A program made the translations under genes and the position numbers. A stretch of DNA of 64,000 nt. Source: Xiphydria camelus. Lineage: Eukaryota > Arthropoda > Insecta > Hymenoptera > Xiphydriidae. This document shows, piece after piece, positions 30,265-42,400 of this stretch. The DNA lies in the NCBI GenBank assembly GCA_963678675.1, contig OY783197.1, forward strand, positions 3,506,400 through 3,570,399, written 5' to 3'. Position 1 is the stretch's first letter; every line of letters begins with the position of its first letter. The notes below the pieces were generated by a model, which worked only from the letters and a program-made list of their open reading frames with translations, made no database searches and was not told the DNA's origin.

Positions 30265-30448
30265 AAATGTAACGTCCTTATATGTATATACTAAACTATT
30301 ATATTTTCCTCAATTAACGATATTTATCTGTAAAGTTTATTCAATTTTACGATAATAAAGCGTTTTACCATAGTAGATATTGCGCCGTGTTCTCGCTTCA
30401 GTCGATCTCGTGACACCCCGCCGGACGCTCGAACGTCGTGTGTCCTCC

Positions 30449-33400
30449 TCAGGAGGAGCGGAGGTGAAGAGCGACGCCTCTACGTAACCAGTCGTCCCGG
30501 TCTTCCCTGGGGCACGCGACGGGCAGCGCGCATATCAGGTCGGTCCTGCGAGAGTCCGTGTAAACCGGTATCTCGAGGTAGGCATCCTCGTCCTCGACTT
30601 TCGTATATTTTGCCCCTCGACGCTCGTCGTCAACTTTGTCCTTGGTTTGGTCAGACACGAAGGCCACCCGGCAATCCGGTGCCGCGGCGACGGGCGCCGC
30701 GTTGGCGTCCAACTCCTTCAGGCAGCCGTCCGCGATGGCTGCACCTGGAGGCGAAGAAAACGTGCCACACAAAATATACCAAAACGACGCTCGATCCACA
30801 GTTCAAGCTGAACTACAGTTCACCGCGTTTATACAACCGGCCCTTAGACTGACAGAAAACATTTTTTCTTGGTTCTTCGATGATTTTCTTTCTTGGTAAA
30901 GTCGCCTAAACACATACTCCTATTTATATCTGGTTGATATGATATCTCAACTTTGGAATGTCTGAAAGCAGAAATTCAAGTCGATTCTCTTGAAGTATAG
31001 AGTTCCCGCTATAGCCCGAACTAGGATTTTATACTTTTGATAAAAACAAAACAAATGGCAGACTTTTGAAATGTTTGACCTCATATTTTCAACTTGAATT
31101 GCTTATAATTTGTTTAAATATTAATAAATTATTATATGGTTAGTTCCGGCTATAGGCATTCTTGTGGTTGGATAGCTTTTCTTGAATCGTGTCAACGAGG
31201 TTTAAAAACGTTGTTTCGAGAAAAACGCGTTTGAAGTGTCACGTTCCGATGTAGCAGTATTCATAAGATTGATATAAATAAGACGCGGCAGCGACGAACA
31301 AGACCCCGTTGTGATAAGGTATAGGAAGCGGTACACAATGTCTCCGCTGTAGCGAGCTATCACGACAGTTAATGCCCGCGATTAAGAAGATAACCAAAAC
31401 CAAACTCCGTATACAGCAAGCAGTCCCTGGAAATAAGTTATAGGTCAGTCACAACAAAGCGTACTCTTCTTTCTTAAAAATGAACGGGCCCAGCCCAGAG
31501 TAAATATTTCTAAGAAATAAACCGTATCACTCTGCACGCGTGCACGGATCTTTTTCCCTTAGAGGAGGGATAGGAATCGGCCCCCGTCTGTGGGAAATAA
31601 AAAGACCGGAATTTTTTTCTCCCTCAGGGCGTATTTTTGTTTCTTCCGTGCAACGCGCATTTTTGTTTCTTCCGTGCAACGCGCATTTTTGTTTCTTCCG
31701 TGCAGCGCGCATTTTTGTTTCTTCCGTGCGGCGCGCATTTTTGTTTCTTCCGTGCAGCGCACATTTTTGTTTCTTCCGTGCGGCGCATATTTTTGTTTCT
31801 TCCGTGCAGCGCGCATTTTTGTTTCTTCCGTGCAGCGCGCATTTTTGTTTCTTCCGTGCAGGGCACATTTTTGTTTCTTCCGTGCAGCGCGCATTTTTGT
31901 TTCTTCCGTGCGGCGCGTATTTTTGTTTCTTCCGTGCAGCGCGCATTTTCGTTTCTTCCGTGCAGAGCGCATTTTTGTTTCGTCAGTGCAGTCGAGTATT
32001 GTCACAACATCACGCTGTAGCTTCATCGAATAAAACGTGTAACAGAGTTTAGAGTCAGTGCTTCCTTATTCATCTCCGACCGAATCCTCCCAGTATGTCG
32101 ATTCAACCGAGAAGGAAGACCACGGGAAAGGAAGAAAGAACGAAAGAAAGAGAGAAAGTGAGAGCTGCCTATCTTGAGACAACAAAAGGCTAAAGGTAAT
32201 ATTTATAATTTCTCTTTTCGATCTAAGGCGATAAATCGCAAAGTCCAAATTGAGTCCTAAAGTAGATAATTTCCCGTGTCAACCTTGATTTCCCCCTTTG
32301 CCCCGTAATCATCGTGAGGATCATCGTCCGAACAGCGTTAGTTTGGTGCAGTGCTTTCGTTTGAGTCAGTAAGCCCTTCGTTTTCTCTGTTCGACGATAA
32401 TTAGTCGTCTGTCACCCCTCAGGAGACGTGACAGAAGTTTCTGTATGGAATAGAGTCTCACGAGATCCGCTGCTTCCTTGCTAATTATTGAGCACGTTCT
32501 CGAACCTTCCAGAGTAAATCACAATTTTTGCCGTATTTCTACATATATTGACTACAAGAATATGACGGTTTTGAAAAACCGAATTTTTGAAAACAATTTG
32601 AGGAGACTACCCCCTTATATAAATTGAGTACGAATGTAGTAGAACATTTATTTAATTTATATAGACTTTTGTTCGATGCGAATAAATTCCTGTTCATCTC
32701 AAATAAATTTTTCCACAAGGTTCGTATTCAACTAGACCTTTTCCCTGGCTATTCGTAATCGATTCTTGAATCCTTCCGGGTTTGCGATAGGTACTTATAT
32801 CGAGGGTACTCACCCGAGACGAGGAGAGCCTTGATAGTCACCAAAGAGGACCCTGGTGACTTGTCGGTCCAGCTGGCGCGAAGCCGGAGGTCCTCCAAGG
32901 GCTGCCCCGATCTTCTCGCCGTGTGCTGCTTCAGCGCCGCCAGAAAAGCACGCGGTCTGGAGAACCACGACAGATTTACCTCGCGCGGAAATTGGAATCC
33001 GTCGCCGGACGATGAGCTCGGCGCCGCGTGAAGGGAGGAGTGGCGCGAGAGGAGTGCGTGGACGAATGGGAGCACCTCTCGGGGTCCGGTGGTCCATTCT
33101 TCCAGCCAATTTCCTGGAGTCTGGCGAACGAGAGACCGGTGTACGTGGCTTACATTCATCGTCTCCTTCAGCCTCGACGAATTAATCGAACCTTTGAATC
33201 TCGGAAAGCCGCGGACTCTTCCACTTCCGCCCTGACGAGAGCGAGCAGACGAGTCGTGGAGTCCCGCTCGTCGGTGAGGAAGCGATCGAGGGGATCGACA
33301 TCGGGGTTCGTCGCACCCTCCTCCCTTGATTCCCTCTTCAACGATCCGCGGTCCCGACTCCTCGTCGCGCTCCTCTTTCGGTCCAACAAGTCGCGCAATT

Positions 33401-36400
33401 CCCCGTGCACCGTGATCCCGCCATTTCCACCCGCCTCGACGACCTCGCCAGGTGTCGCTCTTCTGAATACGACGGCCTTGAGGAGAATCAAAGCGGCCTC
33501 CGCGGCAGCCCTCTCCCAGGCTCTGTGCGCGTTAGCCGGAAGTCCGAAGTAGTCGCGCGGTGAATCCACGTCAGCGAGACGCTCGATGGCTTTATAAACA
33601 TCACCGTTGGAAGCTTCACGGACGTTCAAAATCGCTCCCAAGTTCCGGCGCCCGTCGAAAACGTCCTTGGACCAGATGTTCCTCAGGATTGCCTGGAGAG
33701 CGCGCGTGTCGAAGGCGTCCTGAAGACGTCCGCCGTAGACCGCCACGTCGAGCAGACCTCTACCGGCCTCCCAGTCCATCCCCACGTCCAGCTCTTCGCT
33801 CTGCTTCGTGGCTGCTGACTTCACCACTAATTTCAAGGCCGCCTCGAGGTCGGCTTCGCTCCACTCGTACGCCTTGATCCAGCCCTGAGGAACGAATCTG
33901 TCGAGACGGAAAGGTCGTTAGAAATCGTTCGCATTAGGGGGAGGGGTCTAACACTTTCCAAAAATCAATTTTTTAAAATTGCCTTTTCTTATAGTAAAAC
34001 ATTTAAAGAATGTTGTGTCAAAATTTCAAGTCAACCGGAGCAAAACTCTCGGTCGTAGACTTTTAAGTCTCCCCTCCTCTAATACTGCGGAGCGGCAAGA
34101 ACTCGGCGCTTTAAACGCTTTTTTCTCGAAACCAAGTTTTAAAAGCACGTGGACATCGTCAATTAAAAACTACTGCGCCGATTCTATTCAAATTTTGTAC
34201 ACACTCTTTCTGCATATAAAATACCAGACCCCAACGTTTTCTTTTTTTGTTACATTAAGGGGATCTTACAGCAGCAAAATGGCGGATTTTTTCGTGAAAA
34301 ATCGCAATTTTGACTTCAAACAACCACCAAAAATTAAAAAATGGATAATAAATTTTAAAAAACGTTGGGATCTAGAAAAACATCTGTTTTAACTAAATTG
34401 CTTTGGTTGTTTGATGTCAGATAATTCTACGCTGAAATATAGTGTCCACCGCAAATCATCTTTTCTAAAGAGCGTCCTCGAAAATGCTTCGTCACCGGCT
34501 TATTTCTCAATATTTTTCTACCAAAAAATTACAAAATGTTGTTCGAATGATGCTTTGTAACATGCGAAACATTAGAATATATCTACTTCAACAATAGCTC
34601 TAAAAAAAATTCGTAAAAATAGAGTTTCTTTCCAACCGTTAGACCCCCCCCCCCCCCCCCCCCCATTAATTCGTTGTTCGAGCTGTACGTACTTTCGGCG
34701 TTCTTGAAGAATGGCGTGAAGCCAAGCTAGCAGAAGAATCCCCCCGCCTGTATTTCCAGGGGCGGCTCGAAGCTGTCCGAGCTGTTGAAGCGACCTCTTG
34801 ACGTTCCTCTTGACCCCTTCGGGCGGCTCGTAGGCCAGCTTCAGACATAGTCCCGCAAGACCGGCGTAAAATCCGCGGCACTCCTCCGTGGTCAACCAGA
34901 TGCGCGTGCTGGGGTGCTTTTCACTGGTGCACGCGGGGGATCGCAGGAGACCCTCCAAACGGGGTAACCAGTTGAGGGCGAGTTGCAGGTTGCTCAGCAG
35001 TAACCAGCTGCCGTCTCTGAGGTAAGGATAAAGAATGCACGACGGGAATAGTGATTTCGACGAGGATCGTCGGCGTATGTCGCTCATTCGCACACCTGCA
35101 AGCGGCTTCGAGAGCAGCCTCCGCCTGTGCTACCTGACCTTGACCCAACGAGACCTCCTCAAAGCCCGTGGCCGAAGCGACGTTATTCCCGGCTAACGTG
35201 GCTAACTCTGGACCAGGATCGGCACCAGGTGAGAGCAATAACAGTATCGGTCGTTGAACGGTTTCCTCCGCGACTTTCGTCAGCGTCCACGGAGGAGGTG
35301 CCACGTCTCGAACGCCTGAGACATCGATAGTTTTGAATAAAATTGAAGGGCTTGGTGCGAAAACCGGTCAGAGACTAAATTTGGCGAAATTGACTTTTCG
35401 GTGGTTTTGGGGCAGTAAATAGTATAGCTTTCGTTTAGAGCAAGAACCTAGCATGTAATGTTTATGCTTTTAAACTGAGGTGCACGTGTCCTTTTATTGC
35501 ATCAATTAGTGTCTTAGATGTTGGTCATATTGAATAAGTAAAGCGGAAGAAGGAGCTGCTGTATGTTAGTGAGGAATGGTATTCCGTGGTAGAGCACTGC
35601 GGCAAGAAGTTTACTGTACAACGACTTACACAAAAGATATGCTTTTTGACTTCAAATCATACTTACAACCATTTTTCAAGAAATCATCCACGGTGAAAAA
35701 GAAGTCGTTCACGATTTCTAAATATCGTATATTTGTCTATGATTCTACACATCCGAATCATGTATAAGTATGTAGCAGACAATCATAACATAGACACCGT
35801 GACAGGTAATAAAATAAATAGTTAACTGTACGTCCAGTCTCCTAAAACCAGCTTTTTATTACAGGATATCCATTGCGTAGAAATCCCGGAACTGTTATAG
35901 ATTTGAATGGTGCCCCTAAAGCATACCATGAAAACCTGCCGCTAAAACCTCAAAAATTTGACAGCATAATGCCTTTGATTATTAGGAAATACGTGCCACC
36001 AGTTCATCATCTCTTTTTCGAAAATATGAAGAGAGCAGAAGAGAACGAGAACGATTCCGAGTGAAACATTTCTGTTTGTAGTTTTGTATTGTGGGCTGAT
36101 TGTGTTCTGTTCATGAGATAGAGATATGTTCCGTTTATGTTTGTAGTCAAATAAAGCCTTTGATACGTTTTTTTGACATTTTCATGTACTTCAATAAGGT
36201 TTTGCTCTTCGTTGGTAGCAAGAACGAGTCACGTGCACTTTTCACATTTAAATAAAATTATTGGTAATAATCAAAACAATAGTTTCTATCACGTTTCATA
36301 CTTCTATTGCATCAATGATCACAGAGGTGAGTAGAAAAAGTTAGTCTAATTTGAAAAATTACGACGGTACACGTTTTTTGCCGTTTTCTCCAAACTAGCT

Positions 36401-39400
36401 TTCTTGCACGTAGCCTGTTCTTGCACTGAGCCCTTCAATTGTTATCAGGCGTATTTAGATTTGGAAATAATTACCTAATCGTTCGGTAGCCAGTTTCGTC
36501 AGGGCGGTGTGCAAGTGATCAGGTCTAAGAGCGCGTATGACCAGCGTCCTTTGGAAGGACGTCAGGCTCTCATCCGCGTAGATATTCTTCACGTCTTCGA
36601 GCCAAGCTGGTCTTAATTTGGAGGCGACCTGACGGCGGATGCGGAAGCTTTTAAATGATTTGATTCATCCAGTGGGGTGTCGATTTTATTATCACTGCGC
36701 CGAAGAAGAGATCTTACTCGAGGTAGAGCACGCGCCAATGCTATCACCGCCGACTTCCGCTCTTCGGGGATCCAGTTTGGCATCTCTATATTGGAGTCTC
36801 TCTCATTGACAATCGCCACATCGTCGAGAAGGAGATTCCTCTCGACTTCTGGTACCGGGGTCAATGAGAGGGCTACGTGCAGGGCGAGCGGAAGACGGTG
36901 CTTCCGGTAAGCGGCTTTCGCGCAGTAGTGGAGAGTCAGGGCGATCAAGCTGAAGGAAAGATCGGGGTTTCTTGGTACACGGAGGAAAAGGATTAGTAAA
37001 AAGAGTTATATCGGAGTAGGTCAAAAGTTCATAATGAGATAACAGTGATTAAAGTTATATGGTATATTTATTTTACACATAAAGAAGAAGGATTAGTAAA
37101 AAATCATGGAAAAGCACATGAATTTATACAGTTATCCCGGTAATAAGGCCCGTCGAGGTGAAACATTGAAGTTTTTAATAGATCACAGCGTACTTTTTAC
37201 AGTTCATAATACGAGTAGTATAAGCATCAATTTATACAGTAAAATTAACCAATCTCCCGTTAATATCTATCGGGTATTTATGGATTTATACTGCAAGGAA
37301 CTGTAAAAATCACGCTGTGTCTATTTAAGAAATTGAACGTTTCACCTCGAGGGGCATTGTTACTGGGATTCACTGTAAAAATTACTAATTCTTCTTCTCC
37401 GTGTAATATTATTCACTTCGTTAAGGGGGGTTGAAGAACTGAAACATTTTTATCCAAATTAAAGCACAGTAAGGTATTATGCTATTATTAAACAACAAAA
37501 AATGTTGTTTGTATTTTTTTAATTCATAAAGATGGCGGCTTGAAAGGCGATTTACCGAAGCGCTGCGAAAATCGATGATCGTGCGGTGGGCACGATAACT
37601 CAGTCCCGGTTTAAGTTAGAACAATGAACGGAAAAGAATTAGTTTCTGTAACTCAAACGCTAGCGAAATACGTAGCCGTTTTCAGAAATATGCATTTTTC
37701 ACAAAATGGCATCGATTTGAAAGAGAAGGTACATATTTTGCCCTAAATTTCGTTAATTAATGCGGCATAAAAAACGCAAATATCAATACTTTGAAAAACC
37801 CGTACGTATATTTCGCCAGATAAACATATCACGAATAAAATTTAAAAAAGAATCAAAACAATTGATTGAAAATTGGCGGAGCTAGAGTGCCCACCGGTTT
37901 TTAAAATGCAGTTTTAAGGAAAACGCGTTTAAAGTTTCGCGAGAATACATTAGCGTGCTTGTGCACGTCTCTGATTCTACACTTCAAAAATTGCTCTTTC
38001 ACTTTAGATATCGATTTGTAATTAACGGCATATCATTTTGTATACCACATAGAGAGTATTTTCAGCCAAAAAAATGTTTCGATTTCTTGAAAATTTCAAA
38101 GTTATTCGATGCGCAGCATCTTCCACTCCTCACCTCCTTTCGGCGAAGGACTTTCCATCGCTCTCTTCCTCGCCCTTCCTCTCCTTGGAATAGAGCGAAC
38201 CAGTCGCGCCCTCCGCTTCTAAATAGAGATCGGTAAAGGCCTGCGTCGAGAAGACGTAGAGAGGACTCAAGCTCGTGAGACCCTTGACAGCCTCGAAGAG
38301 ATTGGCGGCAAACCTCGCCAGGGGCTCGCGCTTTTTAGACTTCGTCGCTACCTCCGCGAGACTCCGTCTGCTCTCTTCCAGAGCGACGGCGATCTCCCTG
38401 GCCTTGGATTGCGTGGCCTCCAGCGACGCCAAGAGTCCTCCCCGAGGTCCCTGCGACTCCTGAAGGAGATCCTGACCATTGGCCGCGCCGAGCTGAGCCA
38501 AGAGGTCAAGCCGGGCCGCGTCGCGCTCTCCGGCTAATTTTTCCTCTCTTTCCAGAGCCTCCCTCCTCTGGATCTCCAACTCCGGAGTTTCCTTCAGCAA
38601 TGCCTTTAGGCGAGAAAGAGGATCGCGATGATTGTCGAAGAAAAATTGCAGGTGTGTGATAATAATTCTGAGCAAGAGAGCTTAGGATGTCTGTCCCAGA
38701 CAATACAATCGAAAAAGTCATCTTGAAATCATCCGCAGGCAGCCTAAGATATCTCACTTTTTGTTAACTTTCGTTTCATGTTATCCAAAAGATGACCGTT
38801 GAATAACTCGAAATTTAAGTTATCAAAAAGTGAGACAACAAAACATGAGAAGTACATGCAATATTCGTGCGAGTGATAAAGCACTGCGGGTGTTTAATAA
38901 ATCAGTTCGCTGTTTGGAAAAATGAAAAATTGTACCAAAGAGGAAATCCTTTAATTGAATTCAATTACACCTTACTCTCGTATCACTTACTGACGATTAA
39001 GTTCAATTGAATCGATATTTATTCAAATTAAATAGAGTTAATTCGAGTTAAAATAAACAGCGCGGCGCAGCTCACAAATGCTTGAATAGAAAAATTGCAC
39101 TCGCAGTGCCGATTAACGATAAATAAACTTGAGCTCGGATGAAAGACGATTAGCAGTAAACGAAAATTATTATTTGCACCAAATACGGGAGAAACCCACC
39201 TTCTGCACAAACCTCTCCACTAAACTCCTAGTACCAGCTCCGAGAGTGACCCTGAAGAGTACGGAGTCCGCCTCGCTAGGAAGTTGGTCCAGTTTCTCTC
39301 TCCTGGTGGCGAGGAACAACCTGAACCCCTGCTGCGCGGGCAACGTTCTCTCGCCCAGTCTCAAGGGTCTCCGGCGCAGCAGTGGCAGCAAGACGGAGGG

Positions 39401-42400
39401 TAGTTCCACGAGTTCCTCGACGAGTAGTGGTTTGCCGAAGCGCACGGCCAGTTCTAAAGTTGTCAGGAATCTCGGTTCCTCCGGTTGAGTCGCCTCTAAT
39501 GTCGAGCCGAAGTTCGCCTTGAGCCACGCGACGGAAACTCCGGAAGTGTCTACGAAGAGGGGTATCAGAGGACCTCTCAGGGCGCACGCCGCACCCACCA
39601 GACTCTCGGTATCACCCGGTAAGCCCTGAGCTCTCCATTGTAATCTTTCTCTTTCGGTGGTGAGCAGGTCGATCGTCAGTGTCTTTAACGCGTCGTTCAT
39701 TCCGGTATTCTGCGTAGATTTAATTAGAATTTAAGATATTAACGGGATACGCGATGTAACTGAAGTTTGGAACGTTCGTTCGAACGAAGAATTTCGACTT
39801 TGAGAGATTATGGCGAATATTGACCCTGTGATAAGAAACCCACAGATCTCCATACAAAATCCGTTAGAAATTTCATACAATTCTTCTGACGTGTATTTAA
39901 AAGAGTAATTTCGGATTCCCACCCGTTAAAAATTGAGAACAATAAATCGAAATTTATTGGATTCTATGCGTATTTGTATAAACGAATAAAATCTCATACA
40001 AATAAATGCCGTTTTATTGGTAATTGATTATTACTAATAGAAAGGCGTTCATCTTTATGGGATTTTACTCGTTCTTACACATGCGCATGTTTCCACGAAG
40101 AATTGTGTGGGATTCCTATAGGATTTTATAAGTCAGTTTTTTTCAACAGGGGACTTTATTAATTACTAGATCTATAGAGAAAATGTTGCGGGACTCGGCG
40201 ACTATCGGAAATAAAGTAATGAATAAACTCAAAAGTGGCCATTATCTTTTAAAACCGACATTTTTCGTTAAAATGAATGTTCTGAACTTCAGGCACATGG
40301 GATTCGTGGGAAGCGTTGCTGAAATTGCTGTTTTCCCTACTTGATAAACCAGCAGCGCGGCTGCGTTGGCAGCTTCTTCGTCGAGTCTTCCTCTCCTCTC
40401 GGTGAGACGCTCGAACTGCGCTTGCCAATCGCTGTGTTCCGTATCCAATTTTCTTAAGAGAGCTCGAGCGGTCTCCAGGCTAGATTCGGTCGCCTCGGTT
40501 CGCAGTTGCAACGCGGCTGCACCTCTGGAGTGCTCCGCTAGTTCGGCCTGCAACTGCGACACGCGATCCTCCACCGAGCTTAAGCCGGCCGCTAGTCTGC
40601 CCAGTTGCGCTTCCGCAGCTGACAAACGTCTGAGAAGTATCCAAAAAAATAGTATCATCAATACATAAGAAGTATCAAAGTTTGTCAAAGAAAGTCGGGA
40701 AAATATCCAAGAATATCCATTTTTTCACGCACAAAAGCTTTTCTGAAAAAGTCTAATGAGAACTGACAAATATCTGAAAAAATCTATATAATTCTGTAAA
40801 GTTTCTGAGAAACTCTGAAAATGTCTGTACGTATATTTACAGAAATTACACATTTTCAAAAATGACCGAATTTTACAGTTGTTTAGAAATTTTTTAGAAT
40901 TTCGTCAAATATCTATCTACATCTTTTAGATAAGTATTTATACATGAAAGAAAGTGGATATTTTTAGACATTTCTCTGACTGTCTCTGACAAACTCTGAT
41001 ACTTCTCGGAAAATATTTGAACGTGTTCCGATTACTGCAAAAAATCGTAAAATTATCAAAATATCTCAGGATTTCTCCGAAACTTGTAAGAGACATTTTT
41101 CCATCGGGAAAATTCTCGACTCACTCAGCGAGCAGACGCTGTTCCCTCTCGAGCGGAGCGACCTGTTGCAAAATTTGTCCGTACTGCAAATTTGCCAGGA
41201 CCCAAGCCGCGAGAGGTGCCGCGGCCACCGACGCTCTTTTCGCAGTCTTCTCGTCGAAACTATCGGGTCGGTCCTTGATTAATTTGGCGACGGCTTCTAA
41301 GCTGGTGGCTGTGCTGCGTCTCGCGTCCCATGATCTATATTTTTAACGAAACGAAAGGGTTGATACTGCAACCGAGAATTAAATTAAGGTTTCTCGAGCG
41401 TTATGCTAAAAATAGTGAGACATGCTTGAAAATGATTGCATTCGGTAGATTGAAGTAAACAAAAAATTCAGTTAAATTTTCAAGTCTTTTAGGAAGCTCG
41501 TTGCAAAGATATTTGAATAATAAAATAACATGTGTTCATATGGGTTATAGCCAACAAACCGCGATATTTCTGAGAAAAATAGTGAAAAAATTCTGAAATT
41601 TTTTGAACAGCAAGTTTAATGAACTAAAATCATCTATACCAATTTTCACGTTCATTAGGAAGCCCGTTATTTTTTTATTAATTGTTCTTTATAAATTTAA
41701 CCTTTGATAAGTCAATGTGGCTACGTTGCATGACGTATAGATGCATGACCAGATATTTTGGGCTCCATTTTTGAACTCACAGATACACACATACTACTGT
41801 ACGTCAAACGTTGTCGCCACATCGCACGAAGAACATACTTTAGAGTGTTACCGTACCTCCAGTGGACTAACTTTTAGCAGGGAAAAAGCCCCTGTACCGC
41901 TCGAGAAACCTTAACAGTATCGATGCATCGCGTCGGATCAAACGATGAAATAGCGTCACCTGATCTCGTCCTTGATACCGCGCTTGGCCAGGAAAGTCTT
42001 CATGCTGTTCCACGAAGTGTCCCGAATTCCCATCAACCTGAGCACTCCTTCGAGCACGTCCCTCACGGGAGCAGGCGGTGCCCTGAGGGAACGCACCTCC
42101 GCCAAGGCGTCAGCTCCTATTCCGGCGACTGCCTGAGCCGCTTGCTCCACCAGAGGCTCTACCTTGCCCAGCTCGGCTTCGATATCCCCCTGAAGAGCGA
42201 GTCGAAGAGGTTCGAAGGACCGTAACATCGTTACGGTTCGAAAAGCGTTACCTTGCGGCGAGCCAACTCTGCGCTCTCCTTCTCGGTCTCGGCTTTGAGG
42301 GTGGTCATCTCGCCTCTCTGACCGGTGGCACCCCTCATGGTCGCGGTTATCTGCTCCAGAGCGGCAGCCGCTCTCCCCTTCTCCGCCTAATGACGCGTCG

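Noticed and set aside
31540..32052. Five overlapping frames of 80-170 codons in the 26-bp array
   Set aside because: All are translations of the tandem repeat on both strands.
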